Assembly: GCF_006716745.1 (NCBI RefSeq)
Contig: NZ_VFPP01000001.1
Coordinates: forward strand, 4,278,001 to 4,342,000
Direction: 5' to 3'
Origin: Saccharothrix saharensis
GTDB taxonomy: Bacteria; Actinomycetota; Actinomycetes; Mycobacteriales; Pseudonocardiaceae
DNA length: 64,000 nucleotides
The notes beneath the pieces were generated by a model, which did not search any database, was not told where the DNA came from, and worked only from the letters and a program-made list of their open reading frames with translations. This document shows, piece after piece, positions 19,997 through 28,693 of this stretch. The first letter of the stretch is position 1. Each line of letters starts with the position of its first letter. The position numbers and the translations under genes were made by a program.

Positions 19997-21319
19997 TCAG
20001 GCGCGGGCGCGGCGGCGCAGGCCCAGGCGGTGCGTCGGCAAGGTCAGACCGCCACGCCGGGCCAGCACGATGCCACCGACCACCGCCGCGAGGATCGACA
20101 CCGCACCGCCGACGACGAGCGGCGCCCGTGCCGTGAAGTGCTCGGCCAGCCAGCCCATCACCGGGCCGCCGATCGGGTTCCCGCCCAGGAACACCAGCAT
20201 GTAGAGGCCCATGACCCGGCCGCGCATCGCGGGCGACACGGCGAGCTGCACGGTCGCGTTGGCGGTCGTCGTGAACGTCATCATGGCGATGCCGAGCGGG
20301 ATCAGCGCGACCCCGGTCAGCCACATCGTGGGCAGCACTCCGGCGACGATCTCCAGCACGCCGAACGCCAACGCCCCGATGATCAGCAACCGCAGGCGCG
20401 GCTTGCCGTTCGCGCTGCGCTTCGCGGCCAACGTCGCCCCGGCCAGCGTCCCGACCGCGAGCATCGTGGACAGCAGGCCGTACGCGTCGGCGTCGCCGCC
20501 GAACGTGTTGCGCGCCAGCACGGCCAGCGTGACGTAGAAGTTCAGCCCGAACGTGCTGATGAAGAACACGAGGAACAGCAGGATCACCAGGTCGGCGCGC
20601 TTGCGCACGTACCGCAGGCCCTCCCGGAGCTGTCCCTTCTCGCGCGGCACCGGGTCGCCGCGGTGCAGCTCGGCGACGCGCATCATCAGCAACCCGGACA
20701 GCACGCCGAGGAAGCTGATCGCGTTGATCAGGAACACCCACCCGGTGCCCACGAAGATGATCATCACGCCGGCCACGGCGGGTCCGACCATCCGGGCCAG
20801 GTTGAACGTCATCGCGTTCAGCGCCACGGCGTTGGTGAGCTGGTCCCGCCCGACCATCTCGACCACGAAGCTCTGCCGCACGGGCGTCTCCACCGCCGAC
20901 ACCGCGCCGAGCAGCAGGCACAGCAGGTAGACGTGCCAGAGCTGCACCACACCGGTGACGTCGAGCAGGCCGAGCGTCAGCGCGCAGAGCCCGAGCCCGG
21001 TCTCCAGCACGAGCAGCAGCTTGCGCTTGTCCATGCGGTCGGCGAGCACACCCGCCCACAGCGACAGGAACAACGTGGGCGCGAACTGCAGCGCGGCGGC
21101 GATGCCCAGGGCGACCGGTGACCCGTCGGACAGCTCCAGCACCAGCCAGTCCTGCGCGACGCGCTGCATCCACAGCCCGACCAGCGAGACGACCTGGCCG
21201 GACGCGTAGAGGCGGTAGTTGCGCACGCGCAACGAGCCGAACATGCGCCGGCGTGGCGGGGGTGCGGCTGGGTCGCGTTCGACCTGGTCTACCTCTGCAC
21301 CACCCGCGTACGCCGGCAC
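19997..21319 (-). CDS. MFS transporter (EntS/TetV-like group)
   Basis: A 440-residue major facilitator with 12 predicted helices. It begins with a disordered N-terminus, then MFGSLRVRNYRLYASGQVVSLVGLWMQRVAQDWLVLEL, typical of the EntS/MFS_3 group that exports siderophores or drugs. The loop 2-3 motif reads AGVLADRMDKRKLL. Start is GTG 21319, four bases after the MarR stop, so it is co-transcribed with marR and likely under its control. An iron or siderophore role is suggested only by the downstream fetB. Substrate unknown. Confidence 0.85.
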   Translation of the reverse strand: MPAYAGGAEVDQVERDPAAPPPRRRMFGSLRVRNYRLYASGQVVSLVGLWMQRVAQDWLVLELSDGSPVALGIAAALQFAPTLFLSLWAGVLADRMDKRKLLLVLETGLGLCALTLGLLDVTGVVQLWHVYLLCLLLGAVSAVETPVRQSFVVEMVGRDQLTNAVALNAMTFNLARMVGPAVAGVMIIFVGTGWVFLINAISFLGVLSGLLMMRVAELHRGDPVPREKGQLREGLRYVRKRADLVILLFLVFFISTFGLNFYVTLAVLARNTFGGDADAYGLLSTMLAVGTLAGATLAAKRSANGKPRLRLLIIGALAFGVLEIVAGVLPTMWLTGVALIPLGIAMMTFTTTANATVQLAVSPAMRGRVMGLYMLVFLGGNPIGGPVMGWLAEHFTARAPLVVGGAVSILAAVVGGIVLARRGGLTLPTHRLGLRRRARA

Positions 21320-21323
21320 GTCG

Positions 21324-21788
21324 TTACTGCCCCGCCATCCTGTCGATTATCTCGGCGGCGCGCGACAGCACGCCCCGGTCCTCCGGTGTCAGCTCCGCCA
21401 GCCGCTTGTCCAGCCAGGCCTCGCGCGCGGACACCTCTTCGTTGATGTAGCTCAGCCCCGCCTCGCTCAGCTCCACGATGGCCTGCCGGCCGTCGGTGGG
21501 GTGGGGGCGGCGCGTGGCGAACCCGTACTCCTCCAGGGCGGCGATCACCCTGGTCATCGACGGGGGCTGGACGCCTTCCTTGGCGGCCAGCTCGCCCGGC
21601 GTCAGGGGTCCGCACTTGTGCAACGTGGACAGCGCGGACACCTGGGTGAGCGAGATCGCGGAGTTCACCCGCTGCGCGCGGAGCCTGCGGTTGAGCCGCA
21701 CGACGGCCAGCCGCAACCGACTCGCCAGCCCTGCTTCCGCCTCGGTCTCCGCCACGTAGTTAGCATACCTCACGATCTCTGCGCCCAT
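21324..21788 (-). CDS. MarR-family transcriptional regulator
   Basis: A 154-residue winged-helix regulator close in pattern to mycobacterial Rv0880: GLASRLRLAVVRLNRRLRAQ, then the recognition region ELAAKEGVQPPSMTRVIAALEEYGFATRRPHPTDGRQAIVELSEAG with the wing DGRQ. MarR proteins usually repress neighbouring efflux genes and respond to small phenolic ligands. It lies between an NCS2 permease (17-base gap) and an MFS exporter (4-base gap) on one transcript. ATG 21788 lacks a strong ribosome site; a GTG about eleven codons later is an alternative. Confidence 0.9.
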   Translation of the reverse strand: MGAEIVRYANYVAETEAEAGLASRLRLAVVRLNRRLRAQRVNSAISLTQVSALSTLHKCGPLTPGELAAKEGVQPPSMTRVIAALEEYGFATRRPHPTDGRQAIVELSEAGLSYINEEVSAREAWLDKRLAELTPEDRGVLSRAAEIIDRMAGQ

Positions 21789-21805
21789 CGTGTGAACTTG
21801 CCCAT

Positions 21806-23299
21806 TCAGCCGGCGAGAGCGGCCTGGATGGGGCCGATCGCGAAGTAGACGACGAACGCGGCCGCCACGACCCACATGAGCGGATGCACGCTGCGCGCAC
21901 GCCCGGTCAGCGCCCGCAGCACCACGTAGCTGACGAAACCCGCGCCGATGCCGTTCGCGATCGAGTACGTGAACGGCATGATCACGATGGTCAGGAACGC
22001 GGGCAGGCCGACCGAGAAGTCCGCGAAGTCGATCTCCTTGATCTGCATGATCATCAACGCGCCGACGACCACCAGCGCGGGCGCCGCCGCCTCGATCGGC
22101 ACCACCGCGTACAGCGGGGTGAGGAACATGGCGGCGAGGAACAGCAGCCCGGTGACGATGTTGGCCAGCCCGGTCCGCGCGCCTTCCGCGATGCCGGACG
22201 CCGACTCGATGTAGACGGTGTTGGACGACGAGGACGCCGCCCCACCCGCGACCGCGCCGACGCCGTCCACGAACAGCGCCTTCGACACGCCCGGCAACTG
22301 GCCGTCCTTGCCGATCAGGTTCGCTTCCTTGCCGAGGCCGGTCATCGTGCCGACGGTGTCGAAGAAGTCCGTGAGCACCAGCGTGAACACCAGCAGCGCG
22401 GCCGTCAGCGCGGGCACCCGGGTCCACGCGCCGAACGACACGTCACCCAGCAGGGAGAGGTCGGGCAGGCCGAACACCTGGTCCGGCAACGCGGGGTAAC
22501 CGAGGTTCCACCCGGCCGGGTTGGTGCCCTGCGACGGGCCCGCCTTCACGATCGCCTCGATCACGATCGACAGCACGGTCGCCGACAGCACGCCGATCAG
22601 GATCGCGCCCTTGACCTTGCGCGCGACCAGGATGCCGGTGACCACGAGGCCGACCACGAACACGAACGTGGGCCACGACGCGATGGACCCGTTGATGCCC
22701 AACCCGACCGGCACGGTGGTGCCCGCCGCGTCCGGCAGCCGCCGCACGAAACCCGCGTCGACCAGGCCGATGAAGCAGATGAACAACCCGATGCCGACCG
22801 CGATGGCCGCCTTCAACTCCGCCGGCACCGCGTTGAACACGGCCGTGCGGACGCCCGTGACGACGAGGAGGAGGACGACGAGGCCGTTCACCACGACCAG
22901 GCCCATCGCTTCGGGCCAGGACATCTGCGGCACGATCGTGACGGCGACGAACGAGTTGATGCCCAAGCCCGTGGCCAGCGCGAACGGGTAGTTGGCGACG
23001 AGTCCGAAGAGGATCGTCATGACCCCGGCCACCAACGCCGTCACCGCCGCGACCTGCGGGATGGTGAGGATGTTGCCGAGCACGTCGACCTTCGCGCCGG
23101 GGGCGTCGGCGGCGAAGCTGCCCAGGATCAGCGGGTTCAGCACGACGATGTAGGCCATGGTCACGAACGTGACGAGCCCGCCGCGCACCTCCCGGCCGAC
23201 CGACGAGCCGCGTTCGGAGATCTTGAAGAACCCGTCCAACTTGGAACGGGCCGGCCCGCCAGGGGGCGTCTGCGCGGCGGGTGTCTCGGCGGTGGCCAT
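21806..23299 (-). CDS. NCS2 (AzgA-type) purine permease
   Basis: A 497-residue proton symporter of the AzgA branch of NCS2, transporting hypoxanthine, guanine or adenine. Family motifs: EVRGGLVTFVTMAYIVVLNP, FALATGLGINSFVAV, LTDFFDTVGTMTGLGKEANL and AGGAASSSSNTVYIESASGIAEGARTGL, the substrate-site region. About 13-14 helices. ATG 23299 has GAGGAG eight bases upstream. It is the first gene of the leftward permease-marR-MFS-fetB unit; a purine permease upstream of an efflux regulator is an unusual mix. Confidence 0.92.
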   Translation of the reverse strand: MATAETPAAQTPPGGPARSKLDGFFKISERGSSVGREVRGGLVTFVTMAYIVVLNPLILGSFAADAPGAKVDVLGNILTIPQVAAVTALVAGVMTILFGLVANYPFALATGLGINSFVAVTIVPQMSWPEAMGLVVVNGLVVLLLVVTGVRTAVFNAVPAELKAAIAVGIGLFICFIGLVDAGFVRRLPDAAGTTVPVGLGINGSIASWPTFVFVVGLVVTGILVARKVKGAILIGVLSATVLSIVIEAIVKAGPSQGTNPAGWNLGYPALPDQVFGLPDLSLLGDVSFGAWTRVPALTAALLVFTLVLTDFFDTVGTMTGLGKEANLIGKDGQLPGVSKALFVDGVGAVAGGAASSSSNTVYIESASGIAEGARTGLANIVTGLLFLAAMFLTPLYAVVPIEAAAPALVVVGALMIMQIKEIDFADFSVGLPAFLTIVIMPFTYSIANGIGAGFVSYVVLRALTGRARSVHPLMWVVAAAFVVYFAIGPIQAALAG

Positions 23300-23466
23300 C
23301 TCATCTCCTCGATCGGTGGTGCTGCTATTCCCCCACGCCGCCGCTCGGGCGGTGCTCGGGCGGCGGCGGGCGGGCGGCGGTGGCGGGCGGTGATTGCGGT
23401 GCGGGTCGGTGCTGGACGCTCGGTGCTGGGCCAGGCAGAGCGTGCCCTACCCGTGTTGCGGACAGG

Positions 23467-23482
23467 TAGCCTGCCGGACGTG
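23467..23482 (+). promoter_or_regulatory. leaderless-type promoter of the DUF2530 gene
   Basis: A TAGCCT hexamer lies seven bases before the GTG start and no ribosome-binding site is present, the layout of leaderless transcripts in actinobacteria. Confidence 0.5.
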
Positions 23483-23743
23483 GCCGAACAGGACGCAACA
23501 CCCCTCCCGCCCCCGCCTTCCCTCCCCCCTCGCCTCGCCGATCCCGTGCCCGTGGTCCTGGTGGGGACGGCGCTGTGGTGGCTGGGAGCGCTGGGCGTGC
23601 TGCTGTTCGGGCGGGACTTCGGCGTGCTGGGGTGGACGTGCCTGTCCGGCGGCGTGCTGGGGATCATCGGCTACGGCATCTTCGCCTGGCAACGCTCAGC
23701 CGCCCGCCGCGGCAGCAGGACCGCCCAGCAGGGGCTCGACTGA
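23480..23743 (+). CDS. DUF2530 small membrane protein
   Basis: An 87-residue protein with a proline-rich N-terminus (ATPLPPPPSLPPRLADPVP) and two helices (about 28-47 and 53-72: WWLGALGVLLFGR, LSGGVLGIIGYGIFAWQR), the pattern of DUF2530 proteins such as mycobacterial Rv0882. Function unknown. It starts at GTG 23480 without a ribosome site and diverges from the NCS2 permease. Its stop codon is embedded in the first unit of an 18-bp tandem repeat. Confidence 0.8.
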   Translation: MAEQDATPLPPPPSLPPRLADPVPVVLVGTALWWLGALGVLLFGRDFGVLGWTCLSGGVLGIIGYGIFAWQRSAARRGSRTAQQGLD

Positions 23744-23793
23744 GCGCCACCCGACGGCTGAGCGCCACCCGACGGCTGAGCGCCACCCGACGG
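23740..23793 (+). repeat. 18-bp tandem repeat, three perfect copies
   Basis: Unit ctgagcgccacccgacgg at 23740-23757, 23758-23775 and 23776-23793. The first unit contains the TGA stop of the DUF2530 gene, so the repeat grew at the gene's 3' boundary. Confidence 0.9.
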
Positions 23794-24250
23794 CCGGTCC
23801 CGACCGGCGGCTCCAGCCAGGGTGCCCCAGCCCTACGCTCCAGTCCCCGGCCCGGTGCCTTCCGTTCCAGCCCGACGCGTCCGGCCCCGACGCGTCCAGC
23901 CCCGGCAGGCCTGGCGTGGGGCGGCGCGGGCCTCGCCTGGCGCAGCCGCCACCTCCATCCCAGGGTGGCCGCTGAGCCCGGCGTGGTCGCTGCGCTCGCT
24001 CGGCACCCTTCCGACACCCGGCACGTTCCCGCTACGCGACCCGGCACGTCTCGCGCTACGCGGATGCCCCGCCGCCCAGCGGTCCCGGCGCGGACGTCCG
24101 AGGCTGGTCGAGGCCGCGGATGGTGCGGTGGCGGTCGGCCCGTGGATGACACTGGGGGCCGGGGCGCCGCGCCTCCCTCTTTTCCGGCAACAAATCCGGG
24201 GTTTCCCTTCATCCCCGGAACCGATTACCCCATCGGGTGATCTTGCCGGA
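23744..24250 (+). other. gene-free spacer between convergent genes
   Basis: About 500 bases with no supportable gene. It is built largely of short imperfect duplications: the 18-bp repeat, then two near-copies of cgacgcgtcc-ggccc around 23875-23900, then two near-copies of acccggcacg with cgctacgcg around 24010-24065. The right end is repeat copy B. Confidence 0.6.
24155..24250. repeat. dispersed intergenic repeat, copy B
   Basis: The partner of 16895-16991, sharing an ordered set of blocks centred on ttccggcaac and atccccgg. It ends immediately before the stop codon of the leftward sacsin-type gene. Confidence 0.65.
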
Positions 24251-27079
24251 TCAGCCGAGCAGCACCGCGGGGGTCGGGTCGGCGATCAGGGCGGCGAACG
24301 TGTGCCGATCCTCCCACCGACTCGTCGTCCACGCCAGCGCGCGGGCTAAGCCTTCGGGTGTGTCGGAGGCGTGCAGGACTTCTCCGTCGACCCACCAGGA
24401 CACCGAGTGGTCGGCGCCCTCGGCGGTCACGACCAGGTCGTCGTGCACGACGAGCGTGCCGTCCGGCAGGTCGACGCCCAGCAGGTCGCACGCCAGCCGC
24501 ACCGCGCCCAGCTCCGACCAGATCACCTCGTCGCCCTCGCCGACCACGGTCCCGGAGATCTCCTCCGACGCCAGCGGCAGGGCCAGCAGTTCGGCCAGTT
24601 CGGCCGCCGAGCCGGACGAGGCCAGCACCTGGGTCGGCGGCAGCACGCCGAGCAGCCACGGCAGGTCCAGCACGAGCACGTCGTCCGCCGACTCGGCGGT
24701 GCCGCTCAACGCCCGCACCCGGTCCGGTGGCTCCACGCTCACCGAGTCCGCCACCTCGGCCAGCAGGCCGTGCACGCGCAGCACCAGGGCATCCGACAGC
24801 TCGCGCGCCGGGTCGCCGAGCCGGGCGATCAGCTCGGTCACGTCGTCCGCGTCGACCACGCTCAACGACGTGCGCACGCCCGCGGCGGCCAGCACGTGCG
24901 GCGGCAGGTCGACCGGCGGCACCACGTCGTACAGGCCTTCCAGCCCGTCCGCGTCGGCCAGCCGCCACGACCCGAGCGGCACGCCGTCGATCGTCGCGTA
25001 GCGGGCCAGCCACCAGCCGGTGTAGCCGTCCGGTTCGGTCACCGCGCGCCACGCCACCGGGTCGGCAGCCATCATGGCCAGCGCCTGCGGCCACTTGTCG
25101 CGCGCGACCAGGTCCAGGTCGCGGATGCCGAGCACGCGCGTCGGCGGCACGTCGAACGCGTCCCACCAGTAGCCCTCGTCGGCCAGGTCGTGGTCGGGTT
25201 CGGTGGGCGAGTCGTCCTCGACCACGGTGAACCCGTCGATCACGCCGACGTCGGTCAGCACCGCGCGGGGCCACTCGGCCGCGACCGCCGGGTCCAGCAC
25301 GCCGAACGGCGCGTCGGTCTCCAGCACGGTCAGCAGCGCCGAGTCGGGCAGCACGAGCTCGTCGGCGCGCCGCCACTCGCCGTCGGCCGACGGCAGCGCC
25401 AGCTCGGCGAGCCACGGCCGCCCGCCGGCCCGCGACACCAGCCGCAGGACGGTCCGCACCAGGTCCGGGCCGTCCAGGGCGGGGTCGTCCAGGCTTCGGT
25501 GCACGGCTTCGCGCACCGCGTCGGAGTCCAGCAGCTCGGCGGGGCCCGCTTCGGTCGCGCCCAGGCGCAGCAGCAGCGGGTGCGCGGCCTCGGGGTGCGC
25601 GATCCGCAGGCCGGGCACCGAGAACAGCTCCGAGTCCGTCCCCACCAGCACGCCGCGCGGGCTGCTCACCACCCGTCCGTCCACCAGCGGCACGGGCAGG
25701 CTGCCCATCTCCTCGCGGGCGGTGGAGTCGACGTCGGCGACCGGCGACAGCGCGTCGTACACCTGGTGCCACCACGTGGGGTCGCCGCCGACGCCGGCCA
25801 GCGCGGCGACCACTTCGGACACGCCGAGCCGCGGTACTTCCAGCGCGGCCAGCGCCTTCGCGTGCGGCGGCAGGGTCAGTTCGTGATCGAGCAGGCCGGG
25901 GATCACGTCCTCCAGCAGCTCGACCAGCTCGAACGACGCCAGGTCCAGCACCTTCGCCGCCGACGGCGCGGCCCACTCGCCGTCCGCGAGCGGCAGCCAC
26001 GGCGACGTCCGCAGCGCCGCCAGGATGCCGGTGCGCAACCGGTCATCCACTTCGGACAGCGGGAACCCGGGCAGCGGCACCAGCGACGTCCGCTCGACGG
26101 CGGGCAGCGTGCCCACCAGCTCCGGGTACGCCAGCGCGGCCTGGTCCAGCACGAACGTCGCCGCCGCGCCCGCCAGCACCCGCCGCCGGGACGGCTCCAC
26201 GGGCAGGGTCGCGATCAGCCGCGCGGGCAGGGACAGCTTCTCGTCGGTGGGGGTCGGCGCGTGCAGCACGTCGCCGGCCAGGGGCTCGTCCATCGGCCAC
26301 GCCCAGCACACCGACCAGTGCGGCCGCGATTCCACGCCCGCGACCAGTGACGCGGGCAGTTCGCCACCCGCCCGGTGCACCAGCCACCGCTGCGTCCCGG
26401 CGGGCCCGGTGAGCACCACGACGCCGTCGGCCTCGGACCGCTCCCACGCGTCCGCGCCGACCTCGATCCGCCGCAACCCGGGCAGCGCCAGCAGCAGGTC
26501 GGGCACCTGCAGGGCGAACTCGGCGAGCACCCCCTCCGGGTCGACCTTCAGGGGCAGCCGGACCTCGGTGTCGAACCCTTCGGGCACGTCACCCTCATCG
26601 GACGGCCACACGAGCCGCAGCACCGGCACGTCACCGCCGCGCGCGGACGCCAGCGACGGCACCGCCTCGCGCGTCCGGGTGGCCGAGAACGCGACCGAGC
26701 CGGACCGCGACACCACGCGCGGCTCGTCCGTCACCGCCAGCACGGCCGCGAAGCCGACACCGAACCGGCCGACCGTGTCCGCGGCCTTCGAGGACGCGCG
26801 CAACGACGCCAGCGCCGCCACACCGGCCGCGTCCAGCGGCGCGCCCGTGTTCGCCGCGCGCAGCTCGCCGTCCACGAGGGACAGGCGCAGCACGCCGGGC
26901 TCGTCACCGGCCGCGTCGGACGCGTTCTGGGCGAGTTCCACCAGCAGCCGGTCGCGGTACCCGCCGAGCCGGAGGTCCTCCTCGGCGTTGGCGTCCTCGC
27001 GGAACCGGGTGGGCGAGCCGCGCCACGCGGCCAGCACCGACTCGCGCAGCGCTTCGGTGCCGAACGGGTCCGCGCTCAC
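24251..27079 (-). CDS. sacsin-type HSP90-like ATPase protein
   Basis: A 942-residue cytoplasmic protein with an N-terminal GHKL/HSP90-like ATPase domain of the sacsin type. The N-box is LLVELAQNASDAAGDE (Asn52, Asp55), followed by NTGAPLDAAGVAALASL and the lid region VGRFGVGFAAVLAV (about 103-116). The remaining ~750 residues are acidic and leucine-rich with regular LPLADGEW, LPSADGEW and GVPLGSW-like strands, suggesting internal repeats of a beta-rich module. Start is GTG 27079, which overlaps the DUF3027 stop (GTGA), so the two are translated together. The family is widespread in actinobacteria but its role is unknown; a chaperone-like role is inference. Confidence 0.8.
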   Translation of the reverse strand: MSADPFGTEALRESVLAAWRGSPTRFREDANAEEDLRLGGYRDRLLVELAQNASDAAGDEPGVLRLSLVDGELRAANTGAPLDAAGVAALASLRASSKAADTVGRFGVGFAAVLAVTDEPRVVSRSGSVAFSATRTREAVPSLASARGGDVPVLRLVWPSDEGDVPEGFDTEVRLPLKVDPEGVLAEFALQVPDLLLALPGLRRIEVGADAWERSEADGVVVLTGPAGTQRWLVHRAGGELPASLVAGVESRPHWSVCWAWPMDEPLAGDVLHAPTPTDEKLSLPARLIATLPVEPSRRRVLAGAAATFVLDQAALAYPELVGTLPAVERTSLVPLPGFPLSEVDDRLRTGILAALRTSPWLPLADGEWAAPSAAKVLDLASFELVELLEDVIPGLLDHELTLPPHAKALAALEVPRLGVSEVVAALAGVGGDPTWWHQVYDALSPVADVDSTAREEMGSLPVPLVDGRVVSSPRGVLVGTDSELFSVPGLRIAHPEAAHPLLLRLGATEAGPAELLDSDAVREAVHRSLDDPALDGPDLVRTVLRLVSRAGGRPWLAELALPSADGEWRRADELVLPDSALLTVLETDAPFGVLDPAVAAEWPRAVLTDVGVIDGFTVVEDDSPTEPDHDLADEGYWWDAFDVPPTRVLGIRDLDLVARDKWPQALAMMAADPVAWRAVTEPDGYTGWWLARYATIDGVPLGSWRLADADGLEGLYDVVPPVDLPPHVLAAAGVRTSLSVVDADDVTELIARLGDPARELSDALVLRVHGLLAEVADSVSVEPPDRVRALSGTAESADDVLVLDLPWLLGVLPPTQVLASSGSAAELAELLALPLASEEISGTVVGEGDEVIWSELGAVRLACDLLGVDLPDGTLVVHDDLVVTAEGADHSVSWWVDGEVLHASDTPEGLARALAWTTSRWEDRHTFAALIADPTPAVLLG

Positions 27080-27855
27080 TTCCCGCTCTCGTCGGCCGCC
27101 GGGTTGGCCTCGACGTCGAGCACCGCGTCGTCGTATACGACCTCGGCGACCGGCACCAGCGGGCCGCCCTCGACCTCGACCTCGGAGTGCGCGCCGCAGC
27201 CGTACTCGACGTGCACCACGTGGCCGTCGGCGGGCGTCATCTCGTTCGCGCACACCCCGAAGGCGGCGCCGAGCGAGCCGGAGATGCGGGTGTAGAAGCC
27301 GCACGTGCCGCAGGTCGCGGGCGCGCTGCGGGCCATCTCGCTGCGCGGCCCGAAGTCGCCGGTGTGCCAGCGCTGGGCGGCGTCGAGCACGCCTTCCCGC
27401 GACAGCACGCGCACGCGGCCGAGACCGACCTCCAGCGCGACCTCTTCCACGGCCGGGTCGTCCGAGCCGACGTAGCCGGGCGCGAGGCGCGGGTCGTCCT
27501 CGGGGGCGGGCAGCAGGTCGCCGACGCCGAGGTCCCCGGCCCGGACCCGCTCGTGCCACGGCACCCACTCGGGTGCGACCAGCGCGTCCTCGCCGGGCAG
27601 CAGCACGACCTCGCTGACCGACAGCGGCGTGCCGGGTCCGGCGAACGCGACCGTGACGGCCCAGTTCCAGCCGCGGTAGCCGGCGTGCTGGGCCTCGAAC
27701 AGGTGGGTCGCCGAGACCTCGTCCTCGGCGACGGTGCCCACGTGGTCGCCGACGCGTTCCTCGCCCGCCTCCTCCTCTGCGGCGGCTCGGGCGAGCTGGA
27801 CTGCCTCGGGGTCGGCGAGCGCGGGATCGGGCTGGCGGGTCGGCGTGGCGGTCAC
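27076..27855 (-). CDS. DUF3027 family protein
   Basis: A 259-residue protein of the type mycobacteria carry as Rv0877. It starts at GTG 27855 (TATPTRQPDPALADPEAVQLARAAAEEEAG). The central part has SATHLFEAQHAGYRGWNWAVTVAFAG and PWHERVRAGDLGVGDLLPAPEDDPR; the C-terminal part holds a zinc-ribbon-like cysteine set, CGTCGFY, then FGVCANEM and EYGCGAHSE. Coupled by GTGA to the sacsin-type ATPase, so the two probably work together. DNA or RNA binding is possible from the cysteines but not shown. Confidence 0.85.
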   Translation of the reverse strand: MTATPTRQPDPALADPEAVQLARAAAEEEAGEERVGDHVGTVAEDEVSATHLFEAQHAGYRGWNWAVTVAFAGPGTPLSVSEVVLLPGEDALVAPEWVPWHERVRAGDLGVGDLLPAPEDDPRLAPGYVGSDDPAVEEVALEVGLGRVRVLSREGVLDAAQRWHTGDFGPRSEMARSAPATCGTCGFYTRISGSLGAAFGVCANEMTPADGHVVHVEYGCGAHSEVEVEGGPLVPVAEVVYDDAVLDVEANPAADESGK

Positions 27856-27913
27856 GGGTTGAATTGTGCCGCACGTCTTCGCAGCCCCGTGCACACGTGC
27901 CACCCTTTCGGAC

Positions 27914-28672
27914 GTGCGGTGGCTCCTGATGGCGGCGGTCCTGGTCTGCTCGGCGGCGTGCGCCACCCCGCCGAGCGGTCCAGCGCCGGGGCCGACCCGG
28001 GTCGAGGTGCTGGGCACGCTGCCCCACGACACCGGCGCGTTCACGCAGGGCCTGGAGCTCTCCGACGGTGTCCTCTACGAGGGCACCGGGCTGGAGGGGC
28101 GGTCGTCGCTGCGCCGCATCGACCCCGAGACCGGCGAGGTGGAGCACCGCGTCGACCTGCCCGCACCGCTGTTCGGCGAGGGCATCACGGTGGTCGGCGA
28201 CCGGATCTGGCAGCTCACCTGGCAGGACGGCGTGGCCATCGAGCGGGACCGGCACACGCTCGAAGAAGTGAGACGCGTCACCTACGAGGGTGAGGGTTGG
28301 GGTCTGTGCCGCGACGGCGGCCGGCTGGTGATGAGCGACGGCAGCGACGAGCTGGCGTTCCGCGACCCGACGTCGTTCGCCGAGACCGGCACGGTCGCCG
28401 TGCGCCGCGACGGGCGGCCGGTGACCCGCCTGAACGAGCTGGAGTGCGTCGACGGCCAGGTGTGGGCCAACGTGTGGCAGACCGACGAGGTGGTGCGCAT
28501 CGACCCGGCGAACGGCCTGGTCACCGCCACCGTGGACCTCGGCGGCCTGCGCCCGCCGGACGTGCCCGCCTCGGACGTGCTCAACGGCATCGCGGCCGTG
28601 CCGGGCACCGACGAGTTCCTGGTGACCGGGAAGAACTGGCCGACGATCTTCCGGGTCCGCTTCACCTGGTAG
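27914..28672 (+). CDS. glutaminyl-peptide cyclotransferase-like lipoprotein
   Basis: A 252-residue exported protein of the plant/bacterial-type glutamine cyclotransferase family, a beta-propeller that forms N-terminal pyroglutamate. Family segments: TLPHDTGAFTQGLELSDGVLYEGTGLEGRSSLRRID, GEGWGLCRDGGRLVMSDGSD, LNELECVDGQVWANVW and DVLNGIAAVPGTDEFLVTGKNWP. The N-terminus (RWLLMAAVLVCSAACATPP) is a signal peptide with a weak lipobox at SAAC. GTG 27914 has no ribosome site but a CACCCT hexamer seven bases upstream, so it may be leaderless. An ATG at 27866 is less likely. Confidence 0.85.
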   Translation: MRWLLMAAVLVCSAACATPPSGPAPGPTRVEVLGTLPHDTGAFTQGLELSDGVLYEGTGLEGRSSLRRIDPETGEVEHRVDLPAPLFGEGITVVGDRIWQLTWQDGVAIERDRHTLEEVRRVTYEGEGWGLCRDGGRLVMSDGSDELAFRDPTSFAETGTVAVRRDGRPVTRLNELECVDGQVWANVWQTDEVVRIDPANGLVTATVDLGGLRPPDVPASDVLNGIAAVPGTDEFLVTGKNWPTIFRVRFTW

Positions 28673-28677
28673 TGACC

Positions 28678-28693
28678 TACCGTCTGGCACGTG
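28678..28693 (+). promoter_or_regulatory. leaderless-type promoter of the threonine dehydratase-like gene
   Basis: TACCGT seven bases upstream of the GTG start at 28691, no ribosome-binding site between. Confidence 0.5.
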
